Source: Bacteroides fragilis NCTC 9343 (GTDB lineage: Bacteria; Bacteroidota; Bacteroidia; Bacteroidales; Bacteroidaceae). Taken from it: 64,000 nucleotides of DNA. The DNA is taken from NCBI RefSeq assembly GCF_000025985.1, contig NC_003228.3, positions 1,302,001 through 1,366,000 on the forward strand. Direction: 5' to 3'. Position numbers and translations under genes: made by a program. Numbering within the stretch: position 1 is the first letter of the stretch; every line of letters begins with the position of its first letter. Of the stretch, positions 1 to 9,845 are shown in pieces. The notes under the pieces were generated by a model. The model did not search any database, was not told the origin of the DNA, and saw nothing but the letters and a program-made list of their open reading frames with translations.

Positions 1-1140
1 GCCCGTATGTTTTTAATAGCTTTGGGGTTTCTGCTCATTTATTTAGGCTGGAAAGGGGTACTCGAGCCAATGGTGATGATTCCGATGGGCCTGGGAATGG
101 TAGCTATTAATTGTGGAACACTGATTATGCCCGACGGAACATTGGGGAATCTTTTTTTAGATCCGATGCTGTCGGATACCGACGCATTGATGAACACGAT
201 GCAGATTGACTTTCTGCAACCGGTATACACATTGACCTTTAGTAACGGATTGATAGCCTGCTTTGTATTTATGGGAATCGGTACATTGCTTGATGTGGGA
301 TTCCTATTGCAGAAACCGTTTGCCAGCATTTTTCTTGCTTTATGTGCTGAATTGGGTACATTCTTGACAGTGCCTATTGCTTCCGGTCTGGGACTGTCTT
401 TAAAAGAAAGTGCTTCAGTGGCAATGGTAGGCGGAGCTGATGGTCCGATGGTTTTGTTCACATCGCTTGCTTTGGCCAAACACTTGTTTGTACCTATTAC
501 GGTGGTGGCTTATCTTTATCTGGGATTGACTTACGGGGGATATCCTTATTTGGTGAAATTGCTGATTCCTAAACGTCTGCGTGCTATCAAGATGGTAGAA
601 AAGAAAGCTCCTAAAAATTATGATGCGAAAGTGAAGCTGGCTTTTTCTGCAATCCTGTGTGCAGTATTGTGTTTCTTGTTTCCGGTTGCTTCACCATTGT
701 TCTTTTCGCTATTCCTGGGAGTGGCAGTACGTGAATCCGGTATGAAGCATATATATGATTTTGTGAGCGGTCCGTTGCTCTATGGTTCTACTTTTATGTT
801 AGGATTATTATTGGGTGTACTTTGCGACGCACATTTGTTACTCGATCCGAAGATTCTTAAACTGTTAGTATTAGGTATGCTTGCTTTGTTACTGTCGGGT
901 ATCGGAGGCATCATGGGAGGGTACATTATGTATTTCATTAAGAAAGGGAACTATAATCCGGTGATCGGCATTGCAGCCGTAAGCTGTGTACCCACTACGG
1001 CAAAAGTGGCTCAAAAGTTGGTAAGTAAAGATAATCCGAATTCTTTTATTTTGGGTGATGCATTAGGAGCCAACATTTCAGGAGTAATCACTTCGGCCAT
1101 CATTACAGGCATTTATATAACGATTATACCTTATTTATAA
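1..1140 (+). CDS. Na+-translocating decarboxylase beta subunit (OadB/MmdB/GcdB family), 5' partial
   Basis: Integral membrane subunit that decarboxylates carboxybiotin and exports Na+ in oxaloacetate, methylmalonyl-CoA or glutaconyl-CoA decarboxylase complexes. The 377 residues after the first ATG (position 7) are almost entirely hydrophobic helices. A GGADGP motif near residue 142 matches the family signature GGADGPT, and the C-terminus has the usual LGANxxGV..SA pattern. The reading frame is open to base 1, and relatives carry about 20 more residues before the first visible helix, so the true start is probably outside the window and the ATG at 7 internal. The alpha and biotin-carrier subunits would be expected upstream. 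Which decarboxylase it serves cannot be told from this subunit; methylmalonyl-CoA decarboxylase in propionate formation is the common Bacteroides case (inference). Confidence 0.9.
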   Translation, partial: ARMFLIALGFLLIYLGWKGVLEPMVMIPMGLGMVAINCGTLIMPDGTLGNLFLDPMLSDTDALMNTMQIDFLQPVYTLTFSNGLIACFVFMGIGTLLDVGFLLQKPFASIFLALCAELGTFLTVPIASGLGLSLKESASVAMVGGADGPMVLFTSLALAKHLFVPITVVAYLYLGLTYGGYPYLVKLLIPKRLRAIKMVEKKAPKNYDAKVKLAFSAILCAVLCFLFPVASPLFFSLFLGVAVRESGMKHIYDFVSGPLLYGSTFMLGLLLGVLCDAHLLLDPKILKLLVLGMLALLLSGIGGIMGGYIMYFIKKGNYNPVIGIAAVSCVPTTAKVAQKLVSKDNPNSFILGDALGANISGVITSAIITGIYITIIPYL

Positions 1141-1170
1141 ATCATAGAGTTGGTGACAAGATAATTTTGG

Positions 1171-1236
1171 GGATGACTATAGAGAATCATTCGGTGGTTA
1201 TTGGTAACCCGGAAAGATTGAAATCTATAGTCATCC
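1171..1236. repeat. 13-bp inverted repeat with 40-bp spacer
   Basis: GGATGACTATAGA (1171-1183) is perfectly complementary to TCTATAGTCATCC (1224-1236). It lies in the 303-bp gap between two convergent genes, so it may be a bidirectional terminator or a protein site. There is no clean T-tract on either side, which argues against a simple intrinsic terminator. The remainder of the gap (1237-1443) shows no gene or other clear signal. Confidence 0.45.
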
Positions 1237-1443
1237 ATGTGTTTCTAGTGACTTTGTTTTCGGATTCTTAAGTCTCTGTTTAAATTTTACTTGAGATTGT
1301 CTTGAGATTTGTTTTCAAAGATCTTTTCTCGTTTTTTTGAGGAGCATGGTAGGCTATGTAATGAATAAAAACGGAAAGATAGACCGAAAAGAAACTCAAG
1401 AACAGACCGATAAAACTCTTATAAAAATTTATTTAAGGAAAAT

Positions 1444-2934
1444 CTAAGCAGGCTTTACTACTTCTTTTAATTTTTCCAGCATTATATCCGGATCGACATC
1501 AACTCCTGACCAGTATTTTATGGCAATGACCGCTTGATAGACCAGCATTTTCATTCCGGGCAATACATGACAACAACCGCGGCGGACCGCATCTCTCAAC
1601 AGTTGGGTGTATACCGGGTTGGGGATGCAGTCGGCTACTACCATATGTGGCAATAAGGTATCTGTGTCTATGTTCAAGCGTTGGTCTACGTTGGAATAAA
1701 GCCCTACTGAGGTGGCATTGATGACAATGTCGATATCTGTGGAAAACCGATAAGGATGGTCCCAAAGTACAAATCTGGCAGTTGCAACCGTTTGGCTGTT
1801 CAGTAAATCTGCCAATGCCTGGCCTTTGTCTCTGTTTCTGTTCAAGATAGTGATCTCTTTCACTCCCGCCAGAGCCATTTCGACAGCGATGGCACGGGCA
1901 GCACCGCCAGCACCTAACAAGGCAATCTTCTTGTCTTGGATGGTGATAATTTCCGAAATGGCTTTTACAAAACCTTTTCCATCTGTGTTTTCTCCGGTAG
2001 CCCTCTGATCGTCTCCAATGACAACTGTATTCACTGCACCGATGATTTTTGCCGATTCTCCTAACTCGTCCAAGTATCGGATGATTTCCACCTTGTTAGG
2101 CAGAGAGCAGTTGAATCCTCTCCATCCCATGGCTTTTGCACCCTGTATGGCAGCCGCCAGATTTTCGGGACCGACTTCACAGTTGATATATCTGTAGTGC
2201 ATATAGTGGTGACGGAATGCTGCTTCCATAATGGCAGTAGTCGGATTTTCGGCTGCCGGACAAGAGAAGGAGCCTACCAGCTTGGGAAGAAAGTCGGGGG
2301 CTGTCTGATATTCTTTTAAATCATTGATTGTCACTACCGGATATTTGTGTTCTAGCCCGAATTTTATGATTTCGGGTAAGCGCGCCATAGTTCCGTCATC
2401 ATTGGTCAATTCACAAAGTACGGCACAGGGTGCAAGTCCTGCCAGTTTCATCAGATCTATGCTGCCTTCGGTGTGACCGCTCCGTTCTTTGATTCCGCCG
2501 GAACGGGCTATCAATGGGAATATATGTCCGGGATGATGAAGAGATTCGGGAGTGGCATTGGGGGCAATGGCCGTCCGGATAGTCTGTATGCGGTCGGCTG
2601 CTGATACTCCGGTGGTCACTCCCTCTGCTGCTTCGATCGAAATGGTGAATGCGGTACCATATTTACTGGTGTTTTGCTCCACCATTAACGGTAAGTTCAG
2701 TTGTCGGGCTTTCTCCTCCGTGATGCACAGACAAACAATGCCACTACAATGCCGTATCATTATGGCCATGTCTGCTTCTGTCATACTTTGGGCAGAGAAG
2801 ATCAGGTCTCCTTCATTTTCTCGGTTTTCGTCATCTACCAGAAGAATCCCTCTTCCTTCGCAAACGGCGGTAATGGCGCTTTGAACTCTTTGGCGATGAT
2901 CACCAAATTGGGATAGTAAATTATTTGCTTTCAT
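1444..2934 (-). CDS. RibB-AroE fusion: DHBP synthase domain + divergent shikimate dehydrogenase-like domain
   Basis: A 496-residue two-domain protein. Residues about 1-212 are 3,4-dihydroxy-2-butanone-4-phosphate synthase (RibB), which converts ribulose 5-phosphate to the four-carbon riboflavin precursor; the acidic loop [11 protein letters not shown] and the [10 protein letters not shown] motif are present. Residues about 215-496 are AroE-like: Rossmann loop [16 protein letters not shown], and the catalytic Lys (LPNK) and Asp (ENTDGKGF) positions are kept. The shikimate-binding SxSP segment at the start of AroE is replaced by PAAENP, and the usual NVTxPHK is NCSLPNK, so the substrate may not be shikimate (inference). 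RibB is normally fused to RibA, not to AroE. The gene diverges from an AraC regulator 222 bp away. No FMN riboswitch is visible upstream. Confidence 0.88.
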   Translation of the reverse strand: MKANNLLSQFGDHRQRVQSAITAVCEGRGILLVDDENRENEGDLIFSAQSMTEADMAIMIRHCSGIVCLCITEEKARQLNLPLMVEQNTSKYGTAFTISIEAAEGVTTGVSAADRIQTIRTAIAPNATPESLHHPGHIFPLIARSGGIKERSGHTEGSIDLMKLAGLAPCAVLCELTNDDGTMARLPEIIKFGLEHKYPVVTINDLKEYQTAPDFLPKLVGSFSCPAAENPTTAIMEAAFRHHYMHYRYINCEVGPENLAAAIQGAKAMGWRGFNCSLPNKVEIIRYLDELGESAKIIGAVNTVVIGDDQRATGENTDGKGFVKAISEIITIQDKKIALLGAGGAARAIAVEMALAGVKEITILNRNRDKGQALADLLNSQTVATARFVLWDHPYRFSTDIDIVINATSVGLYSNVDQRLNIDTDTLLPHMVVADCIPNPVYTQLLRDAVRRGCCHVLPGMKMLVYQAVIAIKYWSGVDVDPDIMLEKLKEVVKPA

Positions 2935-3124
2935 TGTATCTTATTTTATTGATTTGTTTGAATATATATGATAGTATTTATCAGTCATAAATAATATAGA
3001 GATTTATATAGCTCATGGATAGAGGCTTTAGCGATTTATGTTTTTTACGACAAACCTATCAGATGTGGCAAAGTTACACATTGTCTTTCTAATGGGATTC
3101 TATTTTATTTGCAGTATATTTCTG

Positions 3125-3132
3125 TATATTTG
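3125..3132 (+). promoter_or_regulatory. -7 box of the AraC-type regulator gene
   Basis: TATATTTG fits the Bacteroides -7 consensus TAnnTTTG and lies 24 bp before the ATG at 3157. A TTTG at 3108-3111 is too close (13 bp) to be an ideal -33 box. The 222-bp divergent spacer is the likely control region for both this gene and the RibB-AroE fusion. Confidence 0.45.
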
Positions 3133-3156
3133 CATTCGGAATCCAAATAGATCTTT

Positions 3157-4023
3157 ATGGCTATTTTAGAACGAAAAATTATACATGAGATTGATACCTC
3201 ATGCAGTCATATTATCTATCCGCAATTTGTGTTACCCCGACACAAGCATGCGGAATACGAAATTATGCTCTTCACTCAAGGGAGTGGAAAACAGTTTGTA
3301 GGAGAAGGAGTCGCGGACTTTCAAGAAGGGGATATTGCTTTGATAGGGAGCAATGTGCCTCATCTGCATCTTTGTAATTCAAAACTGAATCCTGTTGCGA
3401 ACACTGTATGCAGTGCCGGAGAAGCCTTACAGTTTCTTCCGGACATATTTCCTGTACATATAGAAAATTTGCCTGATTATCAAGAGATTTATCGTCTACT
3501 GAGAAAAAGTCAATATGGCGTTCGCTTTTATGATAAAGGGTTGTATGATGAGGTCAAAGAATTGTTTCAGGAGATGGATCTCTTAAAACATACTAATCGT
3601 TTGATCACTATATTACGTATCTTGGGGAGACTGACTGAATGTCGGAATATTAAATTACTTTCTGATGTAGCCTACAATGGTTCTAATAGGCTTCTGGAAG
3701 TGAATGAACCGGTCAATAAAGTGTATACCTATTTATTTAATCATTTTAAAGAGAAAGTTCTCCTGCAAGAAGTGGCTGATTATGTAAAGCAGAATCCTTC
3801 TGCACTTTGCCGTTACTTTAAACAACGGACAGACAAAAGTATTTTTCAGTGTCTGGCAGAAATTCGGATAGAACATGCTTGTAAATTACTGTCATATTCA
3901 AACTTGTCTGTTTCGCAAATAGCTTTTGAGTCCGGTTTCAACAGCGTACCTTATTTTATTAAGCAGTTTCAGAGTATCACTGAAAAGACTCCCGGTGAGT
4001 ATAGGGAATTGATAGGCAGATAA
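3157..4023 (+). CDS. AraC-family transcriptional regulator
   Basis: A 288-residue DNA-binding activator. The N-terminal ~100 residues form a cupin-like sensor (PRHKHAEYEIMLFTQGSG, then a GDIALIGSNVPH turn), as in AraC/XylS proteins that sense sugars or small metabolites. The C-terminal ~100 residues hold the double helix-turn-helix, ending in the typical SVSQIAFESGFNSVPYF..FK..TPGEYR pattern (here QFQSITEKTPGEYR). It is transcribed divergently from the RibB-AroE fusion, and AraC regulators often control the divergent neighbour, so that gene is the best target candidate (inference). The ligand is unknown. Confidence 0.9.
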   Translation: MAILERKIIHEIDTSCSHIIYPQFVLPRHKHAEYEIMLFTQGSGKQFVGEGVADFQEGDIALIGSNVPHLHLCNSKLNPVANTVCSAGEALQFLPDIFPVHIENLPDYQEIYRLLRKSQYGVRFYDKGLYDEVKELFQEMDLLKHTNRLITILRILGRLTECRNIKLLSDVAYNGSNRLLEVNEPVNKVYTYLFNHFKEKVLLQEVADYVKQNPSALCRYFKQRTDKSIFQCLAEIRIEHACKLLSYSNLSVSQIAFESGFNSVPYFIKQFQSITEKTPGEYRELIGR

Positions 4024-4200
4024 AGAACCCTCTATGCAAAGTGGCGGAGCGATGGGAGCAAGCTGACTTTTGACGGTTTTCATTTTTCATCTTAACAGCT
4101 AAGATACGGATCTTGCGGTTAAATATGAAGTTTATATGCTGATTTTAAGTGTTTTAATCGGAAATAAGAGTAGGAATGGTCAGGGCGTGAACGGAGTTTT

Positions 4201-4365
4201 ATGCGTTTGTTTAACCGTATCCAAGCAAGTATACATGATATCTATTGGGAAAATCAGTGCACAGACCATCTCATGACAGATGAATTGCGAAGAGAGGAGG
4301 GGGAACCTTTACCGCTATCTGTGGCAGATGTTATGGAAACTTTAGTTTGGAAAGTTTTGAAATAA
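4201..4365 (+). CDS. possible small protein, 54 aa
   Basis: An ATG-initiated 54-codon frame in the 360-bp gap between the AraC gene and the convergent outer membrane gene. The residues are mixed and soluble-looking (starts MRLFNRIQASIHDIYW, ends ETLVWKVLK), not the low-complexity typical of chance frames, and the frame is open for nine codons upstream of the ATG. I do not recognise the family, and it could be the tail of a lost gene. Bases 4024-4200 hold no other clear feature. Confidence 0.3.
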   Translation: MRLFNRIQASIHDIYWENQCTDHLMTDELRREEGEPLPLSVADVMETLVWKVLK

Positions 4366-4383
4366 AGTAACTTGCACCCAATG

Positions 4384-7242
4384 TCAGAAACTGATTGAAA
4401 ACAGTGCCTCTACTTGAAATTTGCCATAATTGATCGGCTGTATCAAGCGTATGCCTGTTGTAAGCGGATAACTCATTCGTAGTACATTCCAGTCGAAAAT
4501 CAGATCGCCTCCGTATGAACTTTGGTTAATCCACCTACTTTTAGAACTGGCTTGATTGCGCGATAGATCATAAAAGAGGTTTGCACGCAACCGACGGATG
4601 TAAATAAGTGAGCCGATGCTCCAATCGGGTGACAGCAGGGGTAAAGCATAATCTGCTTTGAAGGCCCATTGTTGGCGGGTTTGATACTGGAAATGGTATC
4701 CTCGGGGTTTTTCCAAAAGATGTTTGGGAAGGTATAATGCTTTGTTGTCAAGATCCTGATACTGATAGCCGACACGGATCATCAGCCCATGATTCCTGAT
4801 GATTCCCGGCCAGTAAGTAGTCAGGTGGGCGGCATACAGGCTTCCGTAATTTTCAGAATTGAATGGAGTCTTCAGGTATTGCAAACGTAATTGATAGCCT
4901 GTGCGGGGGAGAATGTCTCGCTGAGCTTTTCGTCTGTAATCATAGAATAGAATTTCCGGTAGGATATATTGGAAGTTATGGAATTTCCGACTGTGATATT
5001 CCTGATATTTATTATTGGTAAAATAATAAGTTAGAGCCGGTTGTATGCCTCGTATTCGTTGGTTGTGTGTTAAGTTGAAAGGGAGATAGACACGTGCTTC
5101 TGCTTCCACCAGATTTCGTTGGGTATAATGGCCCTGTGTAATGTCTTGCCCTTTGTCATTCTGTGTCCAGTCTACATTGAAAGCTTTATCACCATAGTCT
5201 ACCGACAGGTTGATAACGGGAAACCAGCCTTGATAGATAAATGACAGTTTACCATGATGATAGCCTTTGTCTATATACCATCCGGCCTGCATGATGGCTG
5301 TGTTCAGGGTATTTTGGGACATCAGGGTTGCTCCGGGTTTTACTATTGTACTCAGATCACTGGCACCTGAGTTCATTGCCTCAGCCACATCATAATAGAA
5401 AGGGGCCCAGCTGTGAATTTTGAACGTATGTTCCGCTTTTCTATAACGTTTCGGATTGAAATCGACTGATGTCAGACGTGCCGAGTCCAGGTTGAATTGC
5501 TCTTGAGCGGCAAGTGTTTCAACAAATGGCATGGAAGCCGACTGGTTGAGATCTGTCTTTTCAAAGAGCATACTGTCAGTCGGGAGTGAGGCAATGCGAT
5601 ATCCGTCGGCTTGGTAATCAGAGAAGAACAAACGTCCGTCTGACGATCCAAAAGAAGGATCGAAAGCTCCGAAGCGGGCAGCTGTCATTCGGCGGACTTG
5701 TCCGTCTGCCGGATTGAGGCTGTAGATGTTGTTGGTGCCGTTGGCTCCCGATTCGAAAAAGATTTTTCCATCTTTCCAAATAGGAGAAGTGATATTGACG
5801 GAAGTTGTTTTTAACAGTTCTTTCCATATTCCGTTTCCGAAGTTGAATTGTAATAGGCGGATACCGGAATCTGCGACAGCTATCAAGATAATTGTGTCGC
5901 CTCCTGCAAATGTCAGTTCTTTGATAAATGCATTATCGGGAACGTCGAAAGCAGCGAGTTCATTACCTTTTTCTGCTTGTATCAGCACGAGTTGGTTTTT
6001 ACCTTCGACTGTAGGACGTGAAACGGCAATGTGCTGTCCCTGCTCGTCAATGGCCGGGGATAAATAACGTTGTCGGGGAGTGAGGGTTTTTATGTTTTTC
6101 TTATCCAGATCATAGTACTTTATAATTGAGTAATTCTGGTGTGTCCAACGTAGTCCGGGTACTAGTTCGCTCCAGTAAACCCGGCCGTTTCGATAGCTCA
6201 AACGGCTATTGATACTACCTATATAGTCCAGATGTTTTTCTCTGCCATTATTGATGATCACTAAAGAGTTGATATCTTTCAATCCCGACTTTACGGCAAT
6301 CACTATAGAATCGTTGATGGGTTGTGGGTATCGATAGGAGGTATAAGTCTCTTTTGCAGGTGATAGATATTGCGGGGACTGTGTACAAGTATCCTGTTTC
6401 TCCCACTCTGCACGCAGGAAGTCGAACGTATCATGTTGGAGACGCTTAAAACTACTGCCCGTATAATGCTTAAATGAACCTTCGAACAGTAGGTTCCGAA
6501 TGTATCTACTGGTGCTTTTATCCCAAATATCGGCTCCGTAGCGTTGACGAGCATAAGAGGTCATATCAAACCCCAGTGCATAGTAGGTACCAGTATAGTT
6601 TTTGTAAGATCCCATTAGCCACTTGTCGAAGGAATAGTTCTTTTTTCCTCCTAACATTTGGGCACGGTAAACCATGTTAAATTCCGGTAGTCGTCCACGA
6701 CCACCGTTAGACATGGCAGTCTCCGTACTTACGGCATCTCCTTCAAGAAACCATACCGGCAAGAAAAAAGAGGCTACTCCGGCTGCCTGTTCACCTATTA
6801 TATAATAGAGCGGTTTGAAAATGCCGTGCATTACCTTTCCTGTCTGGAAAACATGGCGTGACTCGTGCAGTACCAGATGCTTATCCCAACTTTGGTTATT
6901 CAGATCCGAAGAAGGCGTTGTAATAAGTTCCATTCGTCGGGGAGCCCAGGATACCATTCCGTTGGATTGCATGTTGCCCGGATGAAGAATGACCGGAAAC
7001 TTAGCTTTGATCGGTTTTCCAATGGTCTTTGACATGTGTGGATAAACATTCTCGAGAAAGAGGGCATAACGGTAAGCCATGGAATCGTTTCCTTGCGGAT
7101 AAACCAGATTGTAGTGGGGTAATCTCGCGATATTCCATTTGAATTTAGCAGGATCCGAGCCGTAATCCATAAATTGAGCATGGAGTCGGAACGATGTCAG
7201 CAGGCAAATAAGTGAAAGAAACAGATATTTTGATTTTAACAT
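4384..7242 (-). CDS. outer membrane protein with gluzincin-like metalloprotease domain, propeller and C-terminal beta-barrel
   Basis: A 952-residue secreted protein with a signal peptide (KYLFLSLICLLTSFRLHA, cleaved before QF). Residues about 40-300 resemble peptidase MA/gluzincin domains: HExxH zinc motif in LVLHESRHVFQ, followed by the downstream Glu in WFLEGDAVSTE. Residues about 300-580 show repeated short beta strands with TolB-like propeller spacing. The last ~300 residues alternate aromatic/polar strands and end in FSISF, a terminal-aromatic signature of outer membrane barrels related to the Omp85/BamA surface-antigen fold. Related Bacteroidota proteins exist but the substrate is unknown. 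The active site looks intact. It sits 59 bp downstream of the GNAT gene on the same strand, with its own -7 box. Confidence 0.8.
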   Translation of the reverse strand: MLKSKYLFLSLICLLTSFRLHAQFMDYGSDPAKFKWNIARLPHYNLVYPQGNDSMAYRYALFLENVYPHMSKTIGKPIKAKFPVILHPGNMQSNGMVSWAPRRMELITTPSSDLNNQSWDKHLVLHESRHVFQTGKVMHGIFKPLYYIIGEQAAGVASFFLPVWFLEGDAVSTETAMSNGGRGRLPEFNMVYRAQMLGGKKNYSFDKWLMGSYKNYTGTYYALGFDMTSYARQRYGADIWDKSTSRYIRNLLFEGSFKHYTGSSFKRLQHDTFDFLRAEWEKQDTCTQSPQYLSPAKETYTSYRYPQPINDSIVIAVKSGLKDINSLVIINNGREKHLDYIGSINSRLSYRNGRVYWSELVPGLRWTHQNYSIIKYYDLDKKNIKTLTPRQRYLSPAIDEQGQHIAVSRPTVEGKNQLVLIQAEKGNELAAFDVPDNAFIKELTFAGGDTIILIAVADSGIRLLQFNFGNGIWKELLKTTSVNITSPIWKDGKIFFESGANGTNNIYSLNPADGQVRRMTAARFGAFDPSFGSSDGRLFFSDYQADGYRIASLPTDSMLFEKTDLNQSASMPFVETLAAQEQFNLDSARLTSVDFNPKRYRKAEHTFKIHSWAPFYYDVAEAMNSGASDLSTIVKPGATLMSQNTLNTAIMQAGWYIDKGYHHGKLSFIYQGWFPVINLSVDYGDKAFNVDWTQNDKGQDITQGHYTQRNLVEAEARVYLPFNLTHNQRIRGIQPALTYYFTNNKYQEYHSRKFHNFQYILPEILFYDYRRKAQRDILPRTGYQLRLQYLKTPFNSENYGSLYAAHLTTYWPGIIRNHGLMIRVGYQYQDLDNKALYLPKHLLEKPRGYHFQYQTRQQWAFKADYALPLLSPDWSIGSLIYIRRLRANLFYDLSRNQASSKSRWINQSSYGGDLIFDWNVLRMSYPLTTGIRLIQPINYGKFQVEALFSISF

Positions 7243-7269
7243 GAGCTGATTTTAAATGGTAATCTATCG

Positions 7270-7277
7270 CAAAGCTA
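7270..7277 (-). promoter_or_regulatory. -7 box upstream of the outer membrane protease gene
   Basis: Read on the minus strand this is TAGCTTTG, a match to TAnnTTTG, 28 bp upstream of the start at 7242. No good TTTG -33 box stands 19-21 bp further up, so the promoter is plausible rather than certain. Confidence 0.4.
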
Positions 7278-7300
7278 TAAAAAAATCTCAGTTCGTTCTG

Positions 7301-8200
7301 TTAAATTCGTTTATACATCAAGAAATTAGTCATTTCTATGTCACCAACAGATACTGTTTGTTCTTTTTCGATACTATAGCCGTGTTTCTCAAAAAATGGG
7401 CGGGCAGTGATGCTCACTTCCGAATAGACAGATACGCCTTGACGGATACGGACATACTCTTCTGCTTTTAGCAATAGGCGCGAAGCTATTCCCTGGCGTT
7501 GATAGTCGGGATGTACGAACATGCTATGCAGATATCCTTTAGAGTTGACAGATGTGAATCCTGCCACTTGAGACTTTCTGCTGTCTTCTGCCAACAGAAA
7601 GTATAGGTCGCTTTGAAACAGTTCATGCCAACGTTGTAGAGTTCCCCGTCCGGTCCATGCTTGGATTTGTAACCTGTTATAGTCAGTCGAACAGGTATTC
7701 TGCACGCTTTGTGTAAATAGGGTTCTAAGCAGATCTATATCCTCAAGAGTTGCTTTTCGGAGTCGGATGGGAGGAATTTGCAGGTGTAAAATGGGGAATG
7801 GCTTACCTGTTGCATCCAATGCATCGCGACCGGTAGTCTCAAATCCCATATGTAAATAGAATCCCAGTGCTGCTGCATTTTGTTCGTTTACGTCTACTTT
7901 ATAGATTCGTTTTTTCCGAATGGCAAATTCAACCAGCCGACTACCGTAGCCATGTCCATGGGCATTCGGACGGACAAACAACATTTCTATGCAATCATTA
8001 CTTAATCCCATGAAGGCTGCAATAGTTCCTGAATCTTCGCGAATGATGTACAATCGGACTGCGGCAAGATATTCATGTCGGATCAGCGGCTTATAAAATT
8101 GTATGTCTGCTTCGGTCAGGAAATGGTGTGTGCTTCGGACAGCTTCTTCCCAGATGGAAAGAAGTTCATCATATACTTTTGGGGAAGGTTGTTCTATCAT
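7301..8200 (-). CDS. tandem GNAT-domain acetyltransferase
   Basis: A 299-residue protein with two complete GNAT folds. Domain 1 (about 1-140) resembles YjaB-type N-acetyltransferases, with the acetyl-CoA loop in RPNAHGHGYGSRLVEFA and a C-terminal NAAALGFYLHMGFE. Domain 2 (about 143-299) has MFVHPDYQRQGIASRLL, with the Q/RxxGxG/A pyrophosphate loop, and SITARPFFEKHGY. It would transfer acetyl groups to a small amine or protein N-terminus or lysine; the acceptor is unknown. It begins 10 bp after the stop of the RluA gene on the same strand, so the two are likely co-transcribed. Confidence 0.85.
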   Translation of the reverse strand: MIEQPSPKVYDELLSIWEEAVRSTHHFLTEADIQFYKPLIRHEYLAAVRLYIIREDSGTIAAFMGLSNDCIEMLFVRPNAHGHGYGSRLVEFAIRKKRIYKVDVNEQNAAALGFYLHMGFETTGRDALDATGKPFPILHLQIPPIRLRKATLEDIDLLRTLFTQSVQNTCSTDYNRLQIQAWTGRGTLQRWHELFQSDLYFLLAEDSRKSQVAGFTSVNSKGYLHSMFVHPDYQRQGIASRLLLKAEEYVRIRQGVSVYSEVSITARPFFEKHGYSIEKEQTVSVGDIEMTNFLMYKRI

Positions 8201-8210
8201 GACTTATCAA

Positions 8211-9830
8211 TTAAAATTCAGCTTTCTTTTCGATGACCATTCTTTGCCCGGATACGGGGTGGATGAATTCCAGATATTCGGCATGCAGATAAAGGCGTTC
8301 TGCCTTCCGTCCATAAAGCTCGTCTCCTACGATAGGGCAGTTTAATCCCAACGGATGAGCTGCATGTACACGCAACTGATGTGTCCGTCCCGTCAGCGGG
8401 AAGAAAGCAATACGGGTCTGTCCGTTTTTCCGATCCATCACCCGATATCGGGTGATAGCTGTTTTTCCTAGCTCTTCGTTCACCATTTGTCTGGGTCTGT
8501 CAAGATAATCCGGACAGATGGGAAGATCGATAACTCCTTCTTCTTCCGGAAGGATACCATCCAATAGGGCTATATATCGTTTTTTGATGCTTCGGTTTTC
8601 AAACTGGGCCTGTAGGTGCCGGTGTACTTCTTGGGCCTTGGCAGCCAGCAGTAATCCTGAAGTGGCCATATCCAATCGATGTACAACGAGGGGACCTGTC
8701 GCTTCAGGATAGCGGGCTCTAAGCAGACTGTAGATCGATTGTTCTTCTGACTTTCCGGGTACGGAGAGTACTCCTTCGGGTTTATGAAGAACTAAAAGCC
8801 ATTGGTCTTCGAAAAGAATCTCCGGCATATTTTGTGATAAAGAGTATCTTTCTGAGGGTGCTGGCTCTACATCGAGACCTTGCAACATGTGTCGCAAAAT
8901 GGGTTCGCATTTTCCTCTGCAAGACGGATAATAATAACCGTGGTGTCTGATCTCTGTCTTAGGAGATTCCCCCCACCAGAATTCGGCCATGGCAATGGGG
9001 CTTAATCCGCTTAGATAAGCATATTGCAATAGTTTCGGGGCAGCACATTCACCTGCTCCGGCTGGTGGTGTTTTTTGAACGGTTTCTTCGAAGATAGCAC
9101 ACAAGTTTTTAGTTTCTCCCTTGGCATTCAGGAAGTTGAACTGTTGGAATAGCTTTTGTTGCAATGCTGCCGAACGATTTCTGCGTTCGGCTTTGAGAGC
9201 CTCTATCCGTGACGAGAAACTTTCCATTTCTGTCTTTATTTCGGAAATTTGTTCTTTCCAGTATCTTTCCAAACGCTTGAATTCTGCTTTCTGGTATTGG
9301 CTTTCGCGAATCATGGCAGCTTGTTCATTTTCGTTCGGTCGGTGAAGTCTGCGCTGTTCCCGTTTCTCTTTTGCTGCTTTCAGAACTTTTCTGGCCTCTG
9401 ACAATGCCTGCTGTGAGGAAACTGTTTCTCTCTCCATCTTTTGTTGGAGTTCCAAATATCGGTCACAGTTTTGTAACTGTCCGATTTGGTGATTGATAGC
9501 CGAGATTTGTTCTTCTTCTATCTTGAAGAAACCATCCGGTTTCAACAGATCGTATACCGGCGGTACAAAGAAAGAGTGTGAATTGCTTCCGCACAAATTA
9601 CCCGAAAAAGCAGCCAAATATCCCGTTTGTCCGCTAGAAGTACGGACTATCAATACGCCGAACATTTTTCCTTTGTCCAATTCTTCTTTCCATCTTGTCT
9701 GCTTATTTATGTAAGCCTGTACTTCTCCTGCTGCCATTACACATAACGGATGAGGAGTGTAATGGAAGGGATAAGTAAACAAGCGGGGCAATTCGATGCC
9801 GGCAATGGAGGTCTGGAAGGAATGAAACAT
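8211..9830 (-). CDS. RluA-family pseudouridine synthase with long N-terminal extension
   Basis: A 539-residue enzyme that isomerises uridine to pseudouridine in rRNA or tRNA. The catalytic domain is in the C-terminal ~220 residues: HRLDMATSGLLL contains the catalytic Asp, followed by KRYIALLDG and GRTHQLRVH. The N-terminal ~300 residues include a Lys/Glu/Arg-rich coiled coil (about 110-220) and a region with GGA-like SAFSGN and CRGKCEP segments seen in Bacteroidetes-type long RluA proteins. The gene starts only 15 bp after the stop of the type III res gene and is followed by the GNAT gene after 10 bp, so mod-res-rluA-GNAT forms one leftward run. Confidence 0.9.
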   Translation of the reverse strand: MFHSFQTSIAGIELPRLFTYPFHYTPHPLCVMAAGEVQAYINKQTRWKEELDKGKMFGVLIVRTSSGQTGYLAAFSGNLCGSNSHSFFVPPVYDLLKPDGFFKIEEEQISAINHQIGQLQNCDRYLELQQKMERETVSSQQALSEARKVLKAAKEKREQRRLHRPNENEQAAMIRESQYQKAEFKRLERYWKEQISEIKTEMESFSSRIEALKAERRNRSAALQQKLFQQFNFLNAKGETKNLCAIFEETVQKTPPAGAGECAAPKLLQYAYLSGLSPIAMAEFWWGESPKTEIRHHGYYYPSCRGKCEPILRHMLQGLDVEPAPSERYSLSQNMPEILFEDQWLLVLHKPEGVLSVPGKSEEQSIYSLLRARYPEATGPLVVHRLDMATSGLLLAAKAQEVHRHLQAQFENRSIKKRYIALLDGILPEEEGVIDLPICPDYLDRPRQMVNEELGKTAITRYRVMDRKNGQTRIAFFPLTGRTHQLRVHAAHPLGLNCPIVGDELYGRKAERLYLHAEYLEFIHPVSGQRMVIEKKAEF

Positions 9831-9845
9831 GCTACTTTATTGGAT

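Noticed and set aside
2935..3156. FMN riboswitch upstream of the RibB-AroE gene
   Set aside because: The conserved AGGGGxxGGTGAAAxTCC-type core is not present on the minus strand in this spacer.
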